DNA from: Pseudomonas sp.
GTDB lineage: Bacteria > Pseudomonadota > Gammaproteobacteria > Pseudomonadales > Pseudomonadaceae
DNA: 8,919 nucleotides
NCBI GenBank assembly: GCA_026398835.1
Contig: JAPLSD010000439.1
Location: 1 to 8,919 of the forward strand
Direction of reading: 5' to 3'
Under the pieces are notes generated by a model that did no database searches, had not been told where the DNA came from, and was given only the letters and a program-made list of their open reading frames with translations. This document shows, in pieces, positions 1-6,144 of the stretch. The position numbers and the translations under genes are program-made. Positions within the stretch are counted from its first letter, which is position 1. The number at the start of each line of letters is the position of its first letter.

Positions 1-124
1 GATGTTCTATGTGTCGCTGTACCGCATGCACCAGATGGCGCTGTACGGCGCTTTCCGCACTGCGATGCTGATGCTTGGCAGCAAGATCGGACGCGGGACT
101 GAGCCGCGGCTCAAGCTGCATTAA
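1..124 (+). CDS. ndh: Type II NADH dehydrogenase, C-terminal end (partial)
   Basis: Only the last 40 codons are present, read from position 2 to the TAA at 122-124; the gene begins upstream of the window. The visible peptide includes [20 protein letters not shown] and ends in EPRLKLH. I recognise this as the C-terminal tail of NDH-2, the single-subunit, non-proton-pumping NADH:quinone oxidoreductase that sits on the inner face of the cytoplasmic membrane by an amphipathic C-terminal segment and passes electrons from NADH through FAD to quinone. The tail is rich in Arg, Lys, Met and aromatic residues, as expected for a membrane-surface helix. Gene order supports the call, since ndh lies next to the clpB region in P. 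putida as I recall it. No catalytic residues are visible in this fragment, so identification rests on the tail and context. Confidence 0.8.
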   Translation, partial: MFYVSLYRMHQMALYGAFRTAMLMLGSKIGRGTEPRLKLH

Positions 125-132
125 AATCTTCA

Positions 133-203
133 GCGCCTGACAGGCCTCGCTCCTACAGGGTCTCACCGTCCGTAGGAGCGAGGCTTTCCCGCGATCCAGG
201 CGC
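133..203. repeat. REP-type palindrome (REP doublet / REPIN-like)
   Basis: A perfect 13-bp inverted repeat pairs 144-156 (GCCTCGCTCCTAC) with 172-184 (GTAGGAGCGAGGC) around a 15-nt loop. Outside it a 7-bp repeat pairs 133-139 (GCGCCTG) with 197-203 (CAGGCGC). The right half, GTAGGAGCGAGGC followed by TTTCCCGCGA, matches the general form of Pseudomonas REP elements, short palindromes mobilised by RAYT transposases. The left half is a less complete inverted copy. It lies 9 nt after the ndh stop and may also protect or end the ndh mRNA, although no T-run follows. Family assignment is from memory of REP consensus forms. Confidence 0.75.
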
Positions 204-265
204 CGCTTTTGTGTCTCACTGTATCCCTGCCCCCAATTCAGCCCTTCGCTTACAAACTCCCCCCG

Positions 266-384
266 TGCACGACACAGTAGCGATACACCGCCCCCGCTAA
301 ATGGCCACACCCGAGCAAGGCCCAGCCTGCTTCGGTTATCACCGCATTCACGCGGTGTCCTTTATCGAGCGGTTGTGTCGTGCA
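266..384 (+). other. Possible structured 5' leader of the EF-hand gene
   Basis: An 11-bp perfect inverted repeat pairs 266-276 (TGCACGACACA) with 374-384 (TGTGTCGTGCA), extendable by two G-U pairs. The right arm ends 4 nt before the ribosome binding site at 389-393. Inside it is a second hairpin, CACCGC at 340-345 with GCGGTG at 352-357. Together they could fold the leader of the 400-807 gene into a closed domain ending next to the Shine-Dalgarno sequence. No known riboswitch or attenuator is recognised, and an 11-bp pairing can arise by chance, so function is speculative. Confidence 0.3.
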
Positions 385-388
385 ACCC

Positions 389-393
389 AGGAG
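389..393 (+). promoter_or_regulatory. Ribosome binding site deciding the EF-hand gene start
   Basis: AGGAG lies 6 nt before the ATG at 400. It supports that start over the in-frame ATG at 301, which has no comparable site and would place 33 non-signal-like residues in front of the signal peptide. Confidence 0.8.
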
Positions 394-399
394 AATGTA

Positions 400-807
400 A
401 TGTCCCGTACCACTACTCTCAGCAAAAACACCATTGGCCTGCTCGGCGCTGTCCTGGCCGGTGGCATGATGTTGTCCGGCTCCGTGTTCGCCTCGCAGCC
501 CCTGACCCAAGGCTACATGCTGGCGTCGGCCGAACAGGTCGTGAAGACGCCTGAAGGCAAATGTGGCGAAGGCAAGTGCGGTGATGCATCGATGGCCAAG
601 ACTGACACCGACGGCGATGGCCAGGTGTCCCGTGCGGAATTCTTGAAAGTTGCGCCCGGGCACGAAGCCGACTTCGACAAGATCGACGTCAACCACGATG
701 GTCAAATCTCGGAACAGGAGGCTTTTGATAACGTGAAATCTAGCTACGAAGCCAATGGCAAAAAAATGCCAAGTGGCTTGTTCGAGCACCTGCAAGGCAA
801 AAGCTAA
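400..807 (+). CDS. Secreted EF-hand protein with an EGKCGEGKCG motif
   Basis: This 135-residue protein has an N-terminal signal peptide: basic start, hydrophobic core at about residues 11-30, and likely cleavage after SVFA (residue 31), so it should act in the periplasm. Residues 52-61 read EGKCGEGKCG, the only cysteines in the protein. Two canonical 12-residue calcium loops follow, DTDGDGQVSRAE (69-80) and DVNHDGQISEQE (96-107), each with acidic residues at 1, 3, 5 and 12 (Asn at 3 in the second). The start at 400 is chosen because AGGAG (389-393) lies 6 nt upstream and the signal peptide begins there; an in-frame ATG at 301 has neither. The EGKCG motif resembles the modified segments of HvfA-type copper-binding peptides made by MNIO (DUF692) enzymes, but no maturase gene is in the window. 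Calcium binding is likely; a copper role is inference. The gene has its own leader and terminator and appears monocistronic. Confidence 0.88.
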   Translation: MSRTTTLSKNTIGLLGAVLAGGMMLSGSVFASQPLTQGYMLASAEQVVKTPEGKCGEGKCGDASMAKTDTDGDGQVSRAEFLKVAPGHEADFDKIDVNHDGQISEQEAFDNVKSSYEANGKKMPSGLFEHLQGKS

Positions 808-830
808 GACCTGAAGCAACGCAACCCGCG

Positions 831-870
831 CCCTGCCTCTCGCCCCCACCGAGAAGCAGGGCTTTTTTTT
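831..870 (+). terminator. Rho-independent terminator of the EF-hand gene
   Basis: The arms 831-842 (CCCTGCCTCTCG) and 850-861 (CGAGAAGCAGGG) form a 12-bp stem with one C-A mismatch and a 7-nt loop. An eight-T run follows at 863-870. It begins 23 nt after the stop codon at 805-807. Confidence 0.92.
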
Positions 871-901
871 GCATGTTTCGGTAAACAAAAAGTCGGCAGA
901 C

Positions 902-938
902 AAAAAAAATCCCCGTATCTTTCGATACGAGGATTTTT
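902..938 (-). terminator. Terminator of the minus-strand tRNA cluster
   Basis: The arms 905-912 plus 914-919 pair with 924-929 plus 931-938 (inner stem CGTATC/GATACG, one C-A mismatch, TTTC loop). Read on the minus strand it is followed by a T-run (A-run 902-909 on plus). It lies 4 nt beyond the 3' end of the last tRNA-Pro. The plus strand also carries TTTTT after the stem, so it may work in both directions and insulate the convergent EF-hand gene. Confidence 0.85.
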
Positions 939-942
939 AATA

Positions 943-1019
943 TGGTCGGGGTAAGGGGATTCGAACTCCTGACATCCTGCTCCCAAAGCAGGCGCGCTAC
1001 CGGACTGCGCTATACCCCG
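943..1019 (-). tRNA. tRNA-Pro (anticodon TGG), distal copy
   Basis: On the minus strand this 77-nt gene begins with the acceptor arm CGGGGTA and ends TACCCCG-A-CCA, with the CCA encoded. The anticodon arm CCTGC TTTGGGA GCAGG gives anticodon TGG, which reads CCN proline codons. The T arm contains GTTCGAATC. It is identical over its full length to the tRNA-Pro at 1194-1270. It is the last gene of the cluster and is preceded by a terminator-like hairpin at 1022-1049, so its expression relative to the other tRNAs is uncertain. Confidence 0.97.
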
Positions 1020-1021
1020 GT

Positions 1022-1049
1022 AAAAAAAAGGCACCCTTTAAAGGCGCCT
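1022..1049 (-). terminator. Terminator-like hairpin inside the tRNA cluster
   Basis: On the minus strand AGGCGCC (plus 1043-1049) pairs with GGTGCCT (plus 1029-1035), one G-T wobble and a 7-nt loop, followed by a T-run (plus A-run 1022-1029). This is the form of an intrinsic terminator. It sits after tRNA-Lys and only 3 nt before the 5' end of the distal tRNA-Pro. The same spacer holds another hairpin, GATCCAGGC at 1055-1063 with 1069-1078 (one bulge). Confidence 0.65.
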
Positions 1050-1112
1050 TCTGCGATCCAGGCTTTTGGCCTTGGATCTTAAGATTTAATCCCAGCGAAC
1101 TGGTATCAAAAA

Positions 1113-1188
1113 TGGTGGGTCGTGTGGGATTCGAACCTACGACCAATTGGTTAAAAGCCAACTGCTCTACCAACTGAGCTAACGACCC
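1113..1188 (-). tRNA. tRNA-Lys (anticodon TTT)
   Basis: The 76-nt minus-strand gene starts GGGTCGTTAGCTCAG and ends ACGACCC-A-CCA. The anticodon loop CTTTTAA gives anticodon TTT, reading AAA and AAG. The sequence is very close to E. coli tRNA-Lys as I remember it. It is third in the cluster, 5 nt after the proximal tRNA-Pro, so the two must be cut from one precursor. Confidence 0.97.
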
Positions 1189-1193
1189 AAAAA

Positions 1194-1270
1194 TGGTCGG
1201 GGTAAGGGGATTCGAACTCCTGACATCCTGCTCCCAAAGCAGGCGCGCTACCGGACTGCGCTATACCCCG
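1194..1270 (-). tRNA. tRNA-Pro (anticodon TGG), proximal copy
   Basis: This is a 77-nt minus-strand gene with acceptor CGGGGTA/TACCCCG, discriminator A, encoded CCA and anticodon TGG. It is identical to the copy at 943-1019; the identity covers the tRNA plus 1 nt on the 3' side and 2 nt on the 5' side (80 bp, 1193-1272 against 942-1021). It lies between tRNA-Asn and tRNA-Lys in the cotranscribed cluster. Confidence 0.97.
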
Positions 1271-1279
1271 GTTTGAAAT

Positions 1280-1355
1280 TGGCTCCGTGACCAGGACTCG
1301 AACCTGGGACCCAATGATTAACAGTCATTTGCTCTACCGACTGAGCTATCACGGA
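1280..1355 (-). tRNA. tRNA-Asn (anticodon GTT)
   Basis: The 76-nt minus-strand gene starts TCCGTGATAGCTCAG and ends TCACGGA-G-CCA, with the CCA encoded. The anticodon loop CTGTTAA gives GTT, reading AAC and AAT. It is the first gene of the cluster, about 80 nt after the predicted transcription start. Confidence 0.97.
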
Positions 1356-1441
1356 ACTACATATTTCAATTACAACATTTACCGCTACTTCGCTCTCTTC
1401 GACCCGTTCGCATCGCTGCGTTCGTGTGTCTGAGGCGCGCT

Positions 1442-1469
1442 ATTCTACAATTTTAAAACCCCCTGTCAA
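1442..1469 (-). promoter_or_regulatory. Sigma-70 promoter of the tRNA cluster with GC-rich discriminator
   Basis: On the minus strand a perfect -35 TTGACA (plus 1464-1469) and a -10 TAGAAT (plus 1442-1447) are separated by 16 nt. The bases after the -10 read AGCGCGCC, a GC-rich discriminator typical of stable-RNA promoters under stringent control by ppGpp. An A/T-rich stretch lies upstream of the -35. Transcription should start near 1434-1436, leaving a leader of about 80 nt before tRNA-Asn. Confidence 0.85.
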
Positions 1470-1601
1470 CCCTTTAAATTGCTTTCAAGACAATGATTTG
1501 CGTCTTGTTTCAGATTTCTTCTTGGGGAGAAGAAACCCTTGGGCTGACATACTGCGGGGCGCACTTTACAAGCCTTTGCCTTACAGTTCAACGCCCTATC
1601 G
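1470..1601. other. Intergenic gap between tRNA promoter and clpB terminator
   Basis: I see no gene here. The stretch contains two short inverted repeats: CAAGAC (1486-1491) with GTCTTG (1502-1507), and TTTCTTCT (1515-1522) with AGAAGAAA (1528-1535). Neither is followed by a T-run. The part next to 1470 is A/T-rich and lies where an UP element of the tRNA promoter would be. A 73-codon open frame across 1426-1647 has no ribosome site and overlaps the promoter and the terminator, so it is not called. Confidence 0.5.
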
Positions 1602-1630
1602 AAAAAAAAGGCCTCGCAGTGCGAGGCCTC
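1602..1630 (-). terminator. Terminator of clpB
   Basis: A perfect 9-bp stem pairs 1609-1617 (AGGCCTCGC) with 1621-1629 (GCGAGGCCT) around a 3-nt loop. It is followed on the minus strand by eight T (plus 1602-1609). It begins 25 nt after the clpB stop codon. Confidence 0.93.
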
Positions 1631-1654
1631 TTCTTATAGCAACGTAGTAAACGA

Positions 1655-4219
1655 TCAGGCGAACACGATTTCGTCGCTTTCCACAGTCCCCTTCACGGTG
1701 GTCCCGGGCATAAATTGCCCCGACAGGATCAACTGCGCCAACGGGTTCTCGATCCAGCGCTGGATCGCCCGCTTGAGCGGCCGTGCGCCGTAGACCGGGT
1801 CGTAACCTACCGCGATCAACTTATCCAGCGCGTCGCTGTTCAGCTCCAGCTTCAGATCGCGCTCAGCCAGACGGCTGCGCAGACGGCCCAACTGGATTTC
1901 GGTGATGCCGGCAATTTGATCCCGGGCCAGAGGCTCGAAGATCACCACTTCATCGATCCGGTTGATGAACTCCGGACGGAAGTGACTGGATACCGCATCC
2001 ATCACCGCAGCCCGCTGCGCTTCACGATCCCCCACCAACTCCTGGATCTGCACGGAGCCCAGGTTTGAAGTCATCACGATCACCGTATTGCGGAAATCCA
2101 CGGTCCGCCCATGGCTGTCAGTCAATCGGCCGTCTTCCAGGACTTGCAACAGCACGTTAAACACGTCCGGATGGGCCTTCTCGACCTCGTCCAGGAGGAT
2201 CACCGAGTAAGGCTTGCGACGCACCGCCTCCGTCAGGTAACCGCCCTCCTCGTAGCCCACGTAGCCCGGTGGAGCACCAATCAGCCGCGCCACCGAGTGT
2301 TTCTCCATAAACTCGGACATATCGATCCGCACCATGGCCTCTTCAGTATCAAAGAGGAATTCGGCCAGTGCCTTGCACAGCTCGGTTTTACCCACACCGG
2401 TTGGGCCCAGGAACATGAACGAACCACTTGGGCGGTTCGGATCGGACAATCCCGCACGGGAACGCCGCACCGCATTGGCTACCGCCACCACGGCCTCGTT
2501 CTGACCGATAACGCGCTGGTGCAACAAGCTTTCCATCTTCAACAGTTTATCGCGCTCGCCTTCGAGCATTTTCGACACTGGAATACCGGTCCACTTCGAA
2601 ACGACTTCGGCAATCTCTTCTTCGGTCACCTTGCTGCGCAGCAACTGATTTTCGCTTTTGCCGTGCTGATCGACCATCTGCAAGCTGCGCTCCAGGTCCG
2701 GGATCACCCCGTACTGCAACTCGGCCATGCGGTTGAGGTCGCCTTTGCGGCGGGCAGCTTCCAGTTCCTGACGGGACTGTTCGATTTTCTGTTGAATCTG
2801 CGCCGAACCCTGCACTTCGGCTTTTTCCGAGGTCCAGATTTCTTCCAGATCCGAATACTCACGCTCGTGCCGGGCAATTTCTTCCTGCAGCTTTTCAAGA
2901 CGCTTCTTCGCCGCTTCGTCGTCTTCTTTCTTCAGTGCCTGGGCTTCAACCTTCAGTTGAATCAAACGCCGTTCCAGGCGATCCAGTACTTCCGGCTTGG
3001 AGTCAATCTCCATACGAATGCGGCTGGCCGCTTCGTCGATCAGGTCAATGGCCTTGTCCGGCAGCTGGCGATCCGTGATGTAGCGATGGCTAAGCTTGGC
3101 CGCTGCGATGATCGCGCCGTCGGTGATCGCCACCTTGTGGTGGACCTCATAACGCTCTTTCAAGCCGCGCAGAATGGCAATGGTGTCTTCTTCACTTGGC
3201 TCGTCTACCAAGACCTTCTGGAAACGCCGCTCGAGTGCCGCGTCCTTCTCAATATATTGACGGTACTCATTGAGGGTGGTCGCGCCAACGCAATGCAGCT
3301 CACCTCGTGCCAGAGCCGGCTTGAGCATATTGCCAGCATCCATCGAGCCTTCACCCTTACCGGCGCCGACCATGGTGTGCAGTTCGTCGATGAACAGAAT
3401 GATCTGCCCTTCCTGCTTCGACAGCTCATTGAGCAACGACTTCATGCGCTCTTCGAACTCACCGCGGAATTTGGCACCAGCGATCAGCGACCCCATGTCC
3501 AGCGAGAGCAGGCGCTTGCCTTTGAGGCCATCCGGCACCTCACCGTTGATGATCCGTTGCGCCAGGCCTTCGGCAATGGCGGTTTTACCCACACCAGGCT
3601 CGCCGATCAGCACCGGGTTGTTCTTGGTGCGGCGTTGAAGCACCTGGATGGTCCGGCGAATTTCGTCGTCACGGCCGATCACCGGGTCAAGCTTGCCTTC
3701 CTCGGCGCGCTTGGTCAGGTCGACAGTGTATTTGTCCAGGGCCTGACGCGACTCTTCGTGATTGGGGTCATTGACCGCCTCACCACCGCGCAGGTTGTTG
3801 ATCGCGTTCTCCAGGGCTTTCTTGCTGACGCCCTGCCCCAGCAGCAATTTGCCGAGCTTGCTGTTCTCGTCCATGGCGGCGAGCAGCACCAGCTCGCTGG
3901 AAATGAATTGGTCACCTTTCTGCTGGGCCAGGCGATCTGCCTGGTTGAGCAGGCGCGCCAGATCCTGCGACATGTTCACGTCGCCAGTGGGGTTCTGGAT
4001 TTTCGGCAGATGGTCGAGCTCTTTGGTCAGCTCTTTGCGCAAGCTGGTGACGTCAAAGCCTACCTGCATCAACAGGGGTTTGATCGAACCACCCTGTTGT
4101 TCAAGCAGAGCCTGCATCAGGTGCGCTGGCTCAATGCCCGGATGATCGAGGCCGACGGCCAGTGACTGAGCATCGGATAAAGCTAACTGTAACTTGCTGG
4201 TTAAACGGTCTATACGCAT
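1655..4219 (-). CDS. clpB: Chaperone ClpB, protein disaggregase
   Basis: This 854-residue protein is a full-length Hsp100/ClpB ATPase, a cytoplasmic hexamer that works with DnaK, DnaJ and GrpE to pull polypeptides out of heat-induced aggregates. Domains in order: Clp N-domain (about 1-145); first AAA+ module with Walker A GEPGVGKT (206-213), Walker B ILFIDE (274-279) and arginine-finger pair R331/R332; coiled-coil middle domain (about 405-525, rich in Glu, Lys, Arg); second AAA+ module with Walker A GPTGVGKT (605-612), Walker B VILLDE (673-678), pore loop GYVG (652-655), R754 and GARPLKR (811-817). The first pore loop is KFRGEFEER, with Phe251 where E. coli has Tyr. The start is supported by AGGAAGG 4-11 nt upstream. 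A sigma-32-like promoter precedes it. Codon 149, the internal start of the short isoform in E. coli, is GTC here. Confidence 0.99.
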   Translation of the reverse strand: MRIDRLTSKLQLALSDAQSLAVGLDHPGIEPAHLMQALLEQQGGSIKPLLMQVGFDVTSLRKELTKELDHLPKIQNPTGDVNMSQDLARLLNQADRLAQQKGDQFISSELVLLAAMDENSKLGKLLLGQGVSKKALENAINNLRGGEAVNDPNHEESRQALDKYTVDLTKRAEEGKLDPVIGRDDEIRRTIQVLQRRTKNNPVLIGEPGVGKTAIAEGLAQRIINGEVPDGLKGKRLLSLDMGSLIAGAKFRGEFEERMKSLLNELSKQEGQIILFIDELHTMVGAGKGEGSMDAGNMLKPALARGELHCVGATTLNEYRQYIEKDAALERRFQKVLVDEPSEEDTIAILRGLKERYEVHHKVAITDGAIIAAAKLSHRYITDRQLPDKAIDLIDEAASRIRMEIDSKPEVLDRLERRLIQLKVEAQALKKEDDEAAKKRLEKLQEEIARHEREYSDLEEIWTSEKAEVQGSAQIQQKIEQSRQELEAARRKGDLNRMAELQYGVIPDLERSLQMVDQHGKSENQLLRSKVTEEEIAEVVSKWTGIPVSKMLEGERDKLLKMESLLHQRVIGQNEAVVAVANAVRRSRAGLSDPNRPSGSFMFLGPTGVGKTELCKALAEFLFDTEEAMVRIDMSEFMEKHSVARLIGAPPGYVGYEEGGYLTEAVRRKPYSVILLDEVEKAHPDVFNVLLQVLEDGRLTDSHGRTVDFRNTVIVMTSNLGSVQIQELVGDREAQRAAVMDAVSSHFRPEFINRIDEVVIFEPLARDQIAGITEIQLGRLRSRLAERDLKLELNSDALDKLIAVGYDPVYGARPLKRAIQRWIENPLAQLILSGQFMPGTTVKGTVESDEIVFA

Positions 4220-4292
4220 GGGTCACCTTCCTAGTTGAGCAGGCCGGAGCGATGGACACACCTAAATGAAGAAACCTGCCAGATACCTCACT

Positions 4293-4320
4293 AGATGCGG
4301 TCGATTCTGGAAGATTCAAG
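4293..4320 (-). promoter_or_regulatory. Sigma-32 (heat-shock) promoter of clpB
   Basis: On the minus strand CTTGAAT (plus 4314-4320) and CCGCATCT (plus 4293-4300) are separated by 13 nt. The E. coli sigma-32 consensus is CTTGAAA, 11-16 nt, CCCCATNT, so each box has one mismatch. Transcription would start near 4286, about 67 nt before the clpB ATG. The promoter lies 30 nt after the pgeF stop, which fits a heat-shock gene that can be induced separately from rluD-pgeF. Confidence 0.78.
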
Positions 4321-4350
4321 CGGCGCAGGGTTGACGCAGATCAGGGGAGT

Positions 4351-5076
4351 CTAGCGTTCTAGCCAGATAAGGGAGGCAAACCGACCGGTGCGAGGACTGC
4401 GGCGGTAAGAATAGAAGCGCGGGTCGGTCACGGTGCAGAAACCGCCGCCATACACCGCTGTTACACCGCATTCGGCCAGACGCAGGCGCGCCAGCGAATA
4501 GATGTCAGCCATAAAGCGCCCGACGTTGAGACTTGGCACAAAGGCCAGGGCCGCTTGCGGAAGATGTTGAACAAAGGCTTCACGGACTTCCGGGCCGACT
4601 TCAAACGCTTGTGGGCCGATGGCGGGCCCCAGCCAGACCAGCACCTCGGAAGGCGGCACGGCGAGACTGTCCAGCGTGGCTTCAAGCACGCCAGCCGCCA
4701 GCCCGCGCCAACCGGCATGGGCCGCCGCGACGCGAGTACCGGCGCGGTCGCAGAACAGTGCAGGCAGGCAGTCCGCCGTCATGACCGCGCAGGCAATACC
4801 CGGCGTTGCAGACCAACTGGCATCGGCGGTCGCGATCAACCCCGGATCGGCATGAGCCACGGCAATGCCGTGAACTTGCTGCAACCAGGCCGGCTGAATA
4901 GAAAAGTGATCGGTCAACCGACGGCGATTCTCGGCAACAGCCTCAGGGCTGTCTTCGACATGGTCGCCAAGGTTGAGGCTGTCGAACGGCGCCAGACTGA
5001 CGCCGCCCGCTCGGGTGGTGACGCAGGCTTTCACCCCGGCAGGCGCAGGCCAGTCAGGAATCAGCCAGTGGGTCAT
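4351..5076 (-). CDS. pgeF: Peptidoglycan editing factor PgeF (YfiH, laccase-domain family)
   Basis: The 241-residue protein belongs to the YfiH/DUF152 family. Members were first described as polyphenol oxidases or purine nucleoside-processing enzymes. In E. coli PgeF prevents or removes misincorporated L-serine in place of L-alanine in peptidoglycan precursors. The family metal site is visible: His69 in QQVHG, Cys103 in MTADC and His120 in HAGWRG. Further family signatures are FDSLNLGDHVED (31-42) and the C-terminal YSYRRSPRTGRFASLIWLE. No signal peptide is seen, so it is cytoplasmic. Its ATG overlaps the rluD stop in ATGA (5073-5076), a sign of translational coupling. The rluD-pgeF-clpB order matches other Pseudomonas as I recall. 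Biochemical role is by family; no odd residues seen. Confidence 0.94.
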   Translation of the reverse strand: MTHWLIPDWPAPAGVKACVTTRAGGVSLAPFDSLNLGDHVEDSPEAVAENRRRLTDHFSIQPAWLQQVHGIAVAHADPGLIATADASWSATPGIACAVMTADCLPALFCDRAGTRVAAAHAGWRGLAAGVLEATLDSLAVPPSEVLVWLGPAIGPQAFEVGPEVREAFVQHLPQAALAFVPSLNVGRFMADIYSLARLRLAECGVTAVYGGGFCTVTDPRFYSYRRSPRTGRFASLIWLER

Positions 5077-5993
5077 CCGATGAACGCCTCACGATCCTGC
5101 TTGAGCAGCGACAGCAACCAGACAAAGTCGTCCGGCAGCGGCGATTCCCAGCTCATACGCTTACCGGTCGTCGGATGATCCAACTCGAGGAAGCGCGCGT
5201 GCAGAGCCTGACGCGGGAAGGTTTTCAGCGATTCGACCATGGTCATGCTGGCTGCCGGCGGAATGCGGAAACGTCCGCCGTAGGCAGGATCTCCGACCAA
5301 CGGGTAGTTGATGTGAGCCATATGCACGCGAATCTGGTGCGTACGACCGGTTTCCAGCTTGACCCGCACGTGAGTGTGGGAGCGGAAACGCTCGAGCACG
5401 CGGTAATGACTGACCGCCTGCTTGCCACCTTCCATCACCGCCATGCGCTGACGCTGCTGGCCGTGACGACCGATCGGCGCATTGATCTTGCCGCCGGCGG
5501 TGACCACACCAATCACGATGCACTCGTAGATCCGGCTGACGCTGCGGCTCTGCAGCTGGGTGACCAGCTGGGTCTGAGCCTGAATCGTCTTGGCCACCAC
5601 CATCAAACCGGTGGTGTCCTTGTCGAGACGGTGCACGATACCCGCGCGCGGCACATTAATAATGTCCGGCACGTGGTGCAGCAAGGCGTTGAGCAAGGTG
5701 CCATCAGCATGACCGGCAGCCGGGTGCACCACCAGGCCCGCAGGCTTGTTGATCACCAGGATGTCGTCATCTTCATAGACGATATCGAGCTTGATGTCTT
5801 GAGCGATCCATTCTCCTTGGGCTTCCTGCTCGGCAGTCAGCTCAAGAATGGCGCCACCATGGACTATGTCTCGCGGGCGGATAACCGCTCCATCCACAGT
5901 CAGGCGGCCGTCTTTGATCCAGGCGGAAAGGCGCGAGCGCGAGTGCTCAGCGAATAATTGTGCGGCGACTTGATCGAGGCGTTGGCCGCCCAA
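5073..5993 (-). CDS. rluD: 23S rRNA pseudouridine synthase RluD
   Basis: RluD isomerises uridines 1911, 1915 and 1917 of helix 69 of 23S rRNA (E. coli numbering), needed for normal ribosome assembly and function. The product read here is 306 residues. It has an N-terminal S4 RNA-binding domain (QRLDQVAAQLFAEHSRSRLS to about residue 50) and the RluA-type catalytic domain with the signature GIVHRLDKDTTGL (118-130), in which Asp124 is the catalytic aspartate. Further on come GRTHQIRVHM and LVGDPAYGG motifs. The start is doubtful: the only in-frame start codon upstream of the S4 domain is TTG at 5993, with no Shine-Dalgarno, and an in-frame stop lies at 6045-6047. Orthologues usually begin about 14 residues earlier. 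The gene is divergent from bamD and overlaps pgeF by 4 bp. Confidence 0.93.
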   Translation of the reverse strand: MGGQRLDQVAAQLFAEHSRSRLSAWIKDGRLTVDGAVIRPRDIVHGGAILELTAEQEAQGEWIAQDIKLDIVYEDDDILVINKPAGLVVHPAAGHADGTLLNALLHHVPDIINVPRAGIVHRLDKDTTGLMVVAKTIQAQTQLVTQLQSRSVSRIYECIVIGVVTAGGKINAPIGRHGQQRQRMAVMEGGKQAVSHYRVLERFRSHTHVRVKLETGRTHQIRVHMAHINYPLVGDPAYGGRFRIPPAASMTMVESLKTFPRQALHARFLELDHPTTGKRMSWESPLPDDFVWLLSLLKQDREAFIG

Positions 5994-6020
5994 TTCGCAG
6001 ACTAGGCGTCGGCACAGCTT

Positions 6021-6050
6021 TTGGTTTCGGCTGCGCGCTTGTGGTTAAAT
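6021..6050 (+). promoter_or_regulatory. Weak candidate promoter of bamD
   Basis: TTGGTT (6021-6026) and TTAAAT (6045-6050) are separated by 18 nt, matching the sigma-70 consensus only partly (3 of 6 and 4 of 6). It is the best-placed candidate in the divergent rluD-bamD spacer. A small hairpin, GCCCCG (6063-6068) with CGGGGC (6079-6084), would lie in the bamD leader. Low certainty. Confidence 0.3.
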
Positions 6051-6144
6051 ACGGCGTCTTTTGCCCCGAGGCTTCCAACGGGGCGCTCATCATAACAGGA
6101 CGGCCACGCCCAAGACAGCGGCCGTCATAGGGACGCAAGCCGCC

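Noticed and set aside
301..399. Longer N-terminus of the EF-hand gene from ATG 301
   Set aside because: No ribosome site before it, it would bury the signal peptide, and AGGAG supports ATG 400.
250..903. 217-codon minus-strand frame opposite the EF-hand gene
   Set aside because: It overlaps a gene with clear domains and its terminator; composition is that of an antisense shadow.
804..1034. 76-codon minus-strand frame
   Set aside because: It covers the tRNA-Pro gene and two terminators; a chance frame through tRNA sequence.
943..1355. tRNA cluster as an integration site
   Set aside because: The tRNA genes are intact, no integrase or attachment-site repeat other than the tRNA-Pro duplication is present, and the flanks are core genes.
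1515..1535. 8-bp inverted repeat with a 5-nt loop upstream of the tRNA promoter
   Set aside because: No T-run and of a size expected by chance in about 9 kb; not called as a terminator or operator.
1426..1647. 73-codon plus-strand frame
   Set aside because: No ribosome site, runs across the tRNA promoter and the clpB terminator, no recognisable protein features.
2111..4165. 684-codon plus-strand frame opposite clpB
   Set aside because: Long, but it is the complement of a fully conserved clpB; high-GC codon bias often opens the antisense frame. Product is His/Gln/Leu-rich with no domain.
5175..5957. 260-codon plus-strand frame opposite rluD
   Set aside because: Antisense shadow of a conserved gene, no domain seen.
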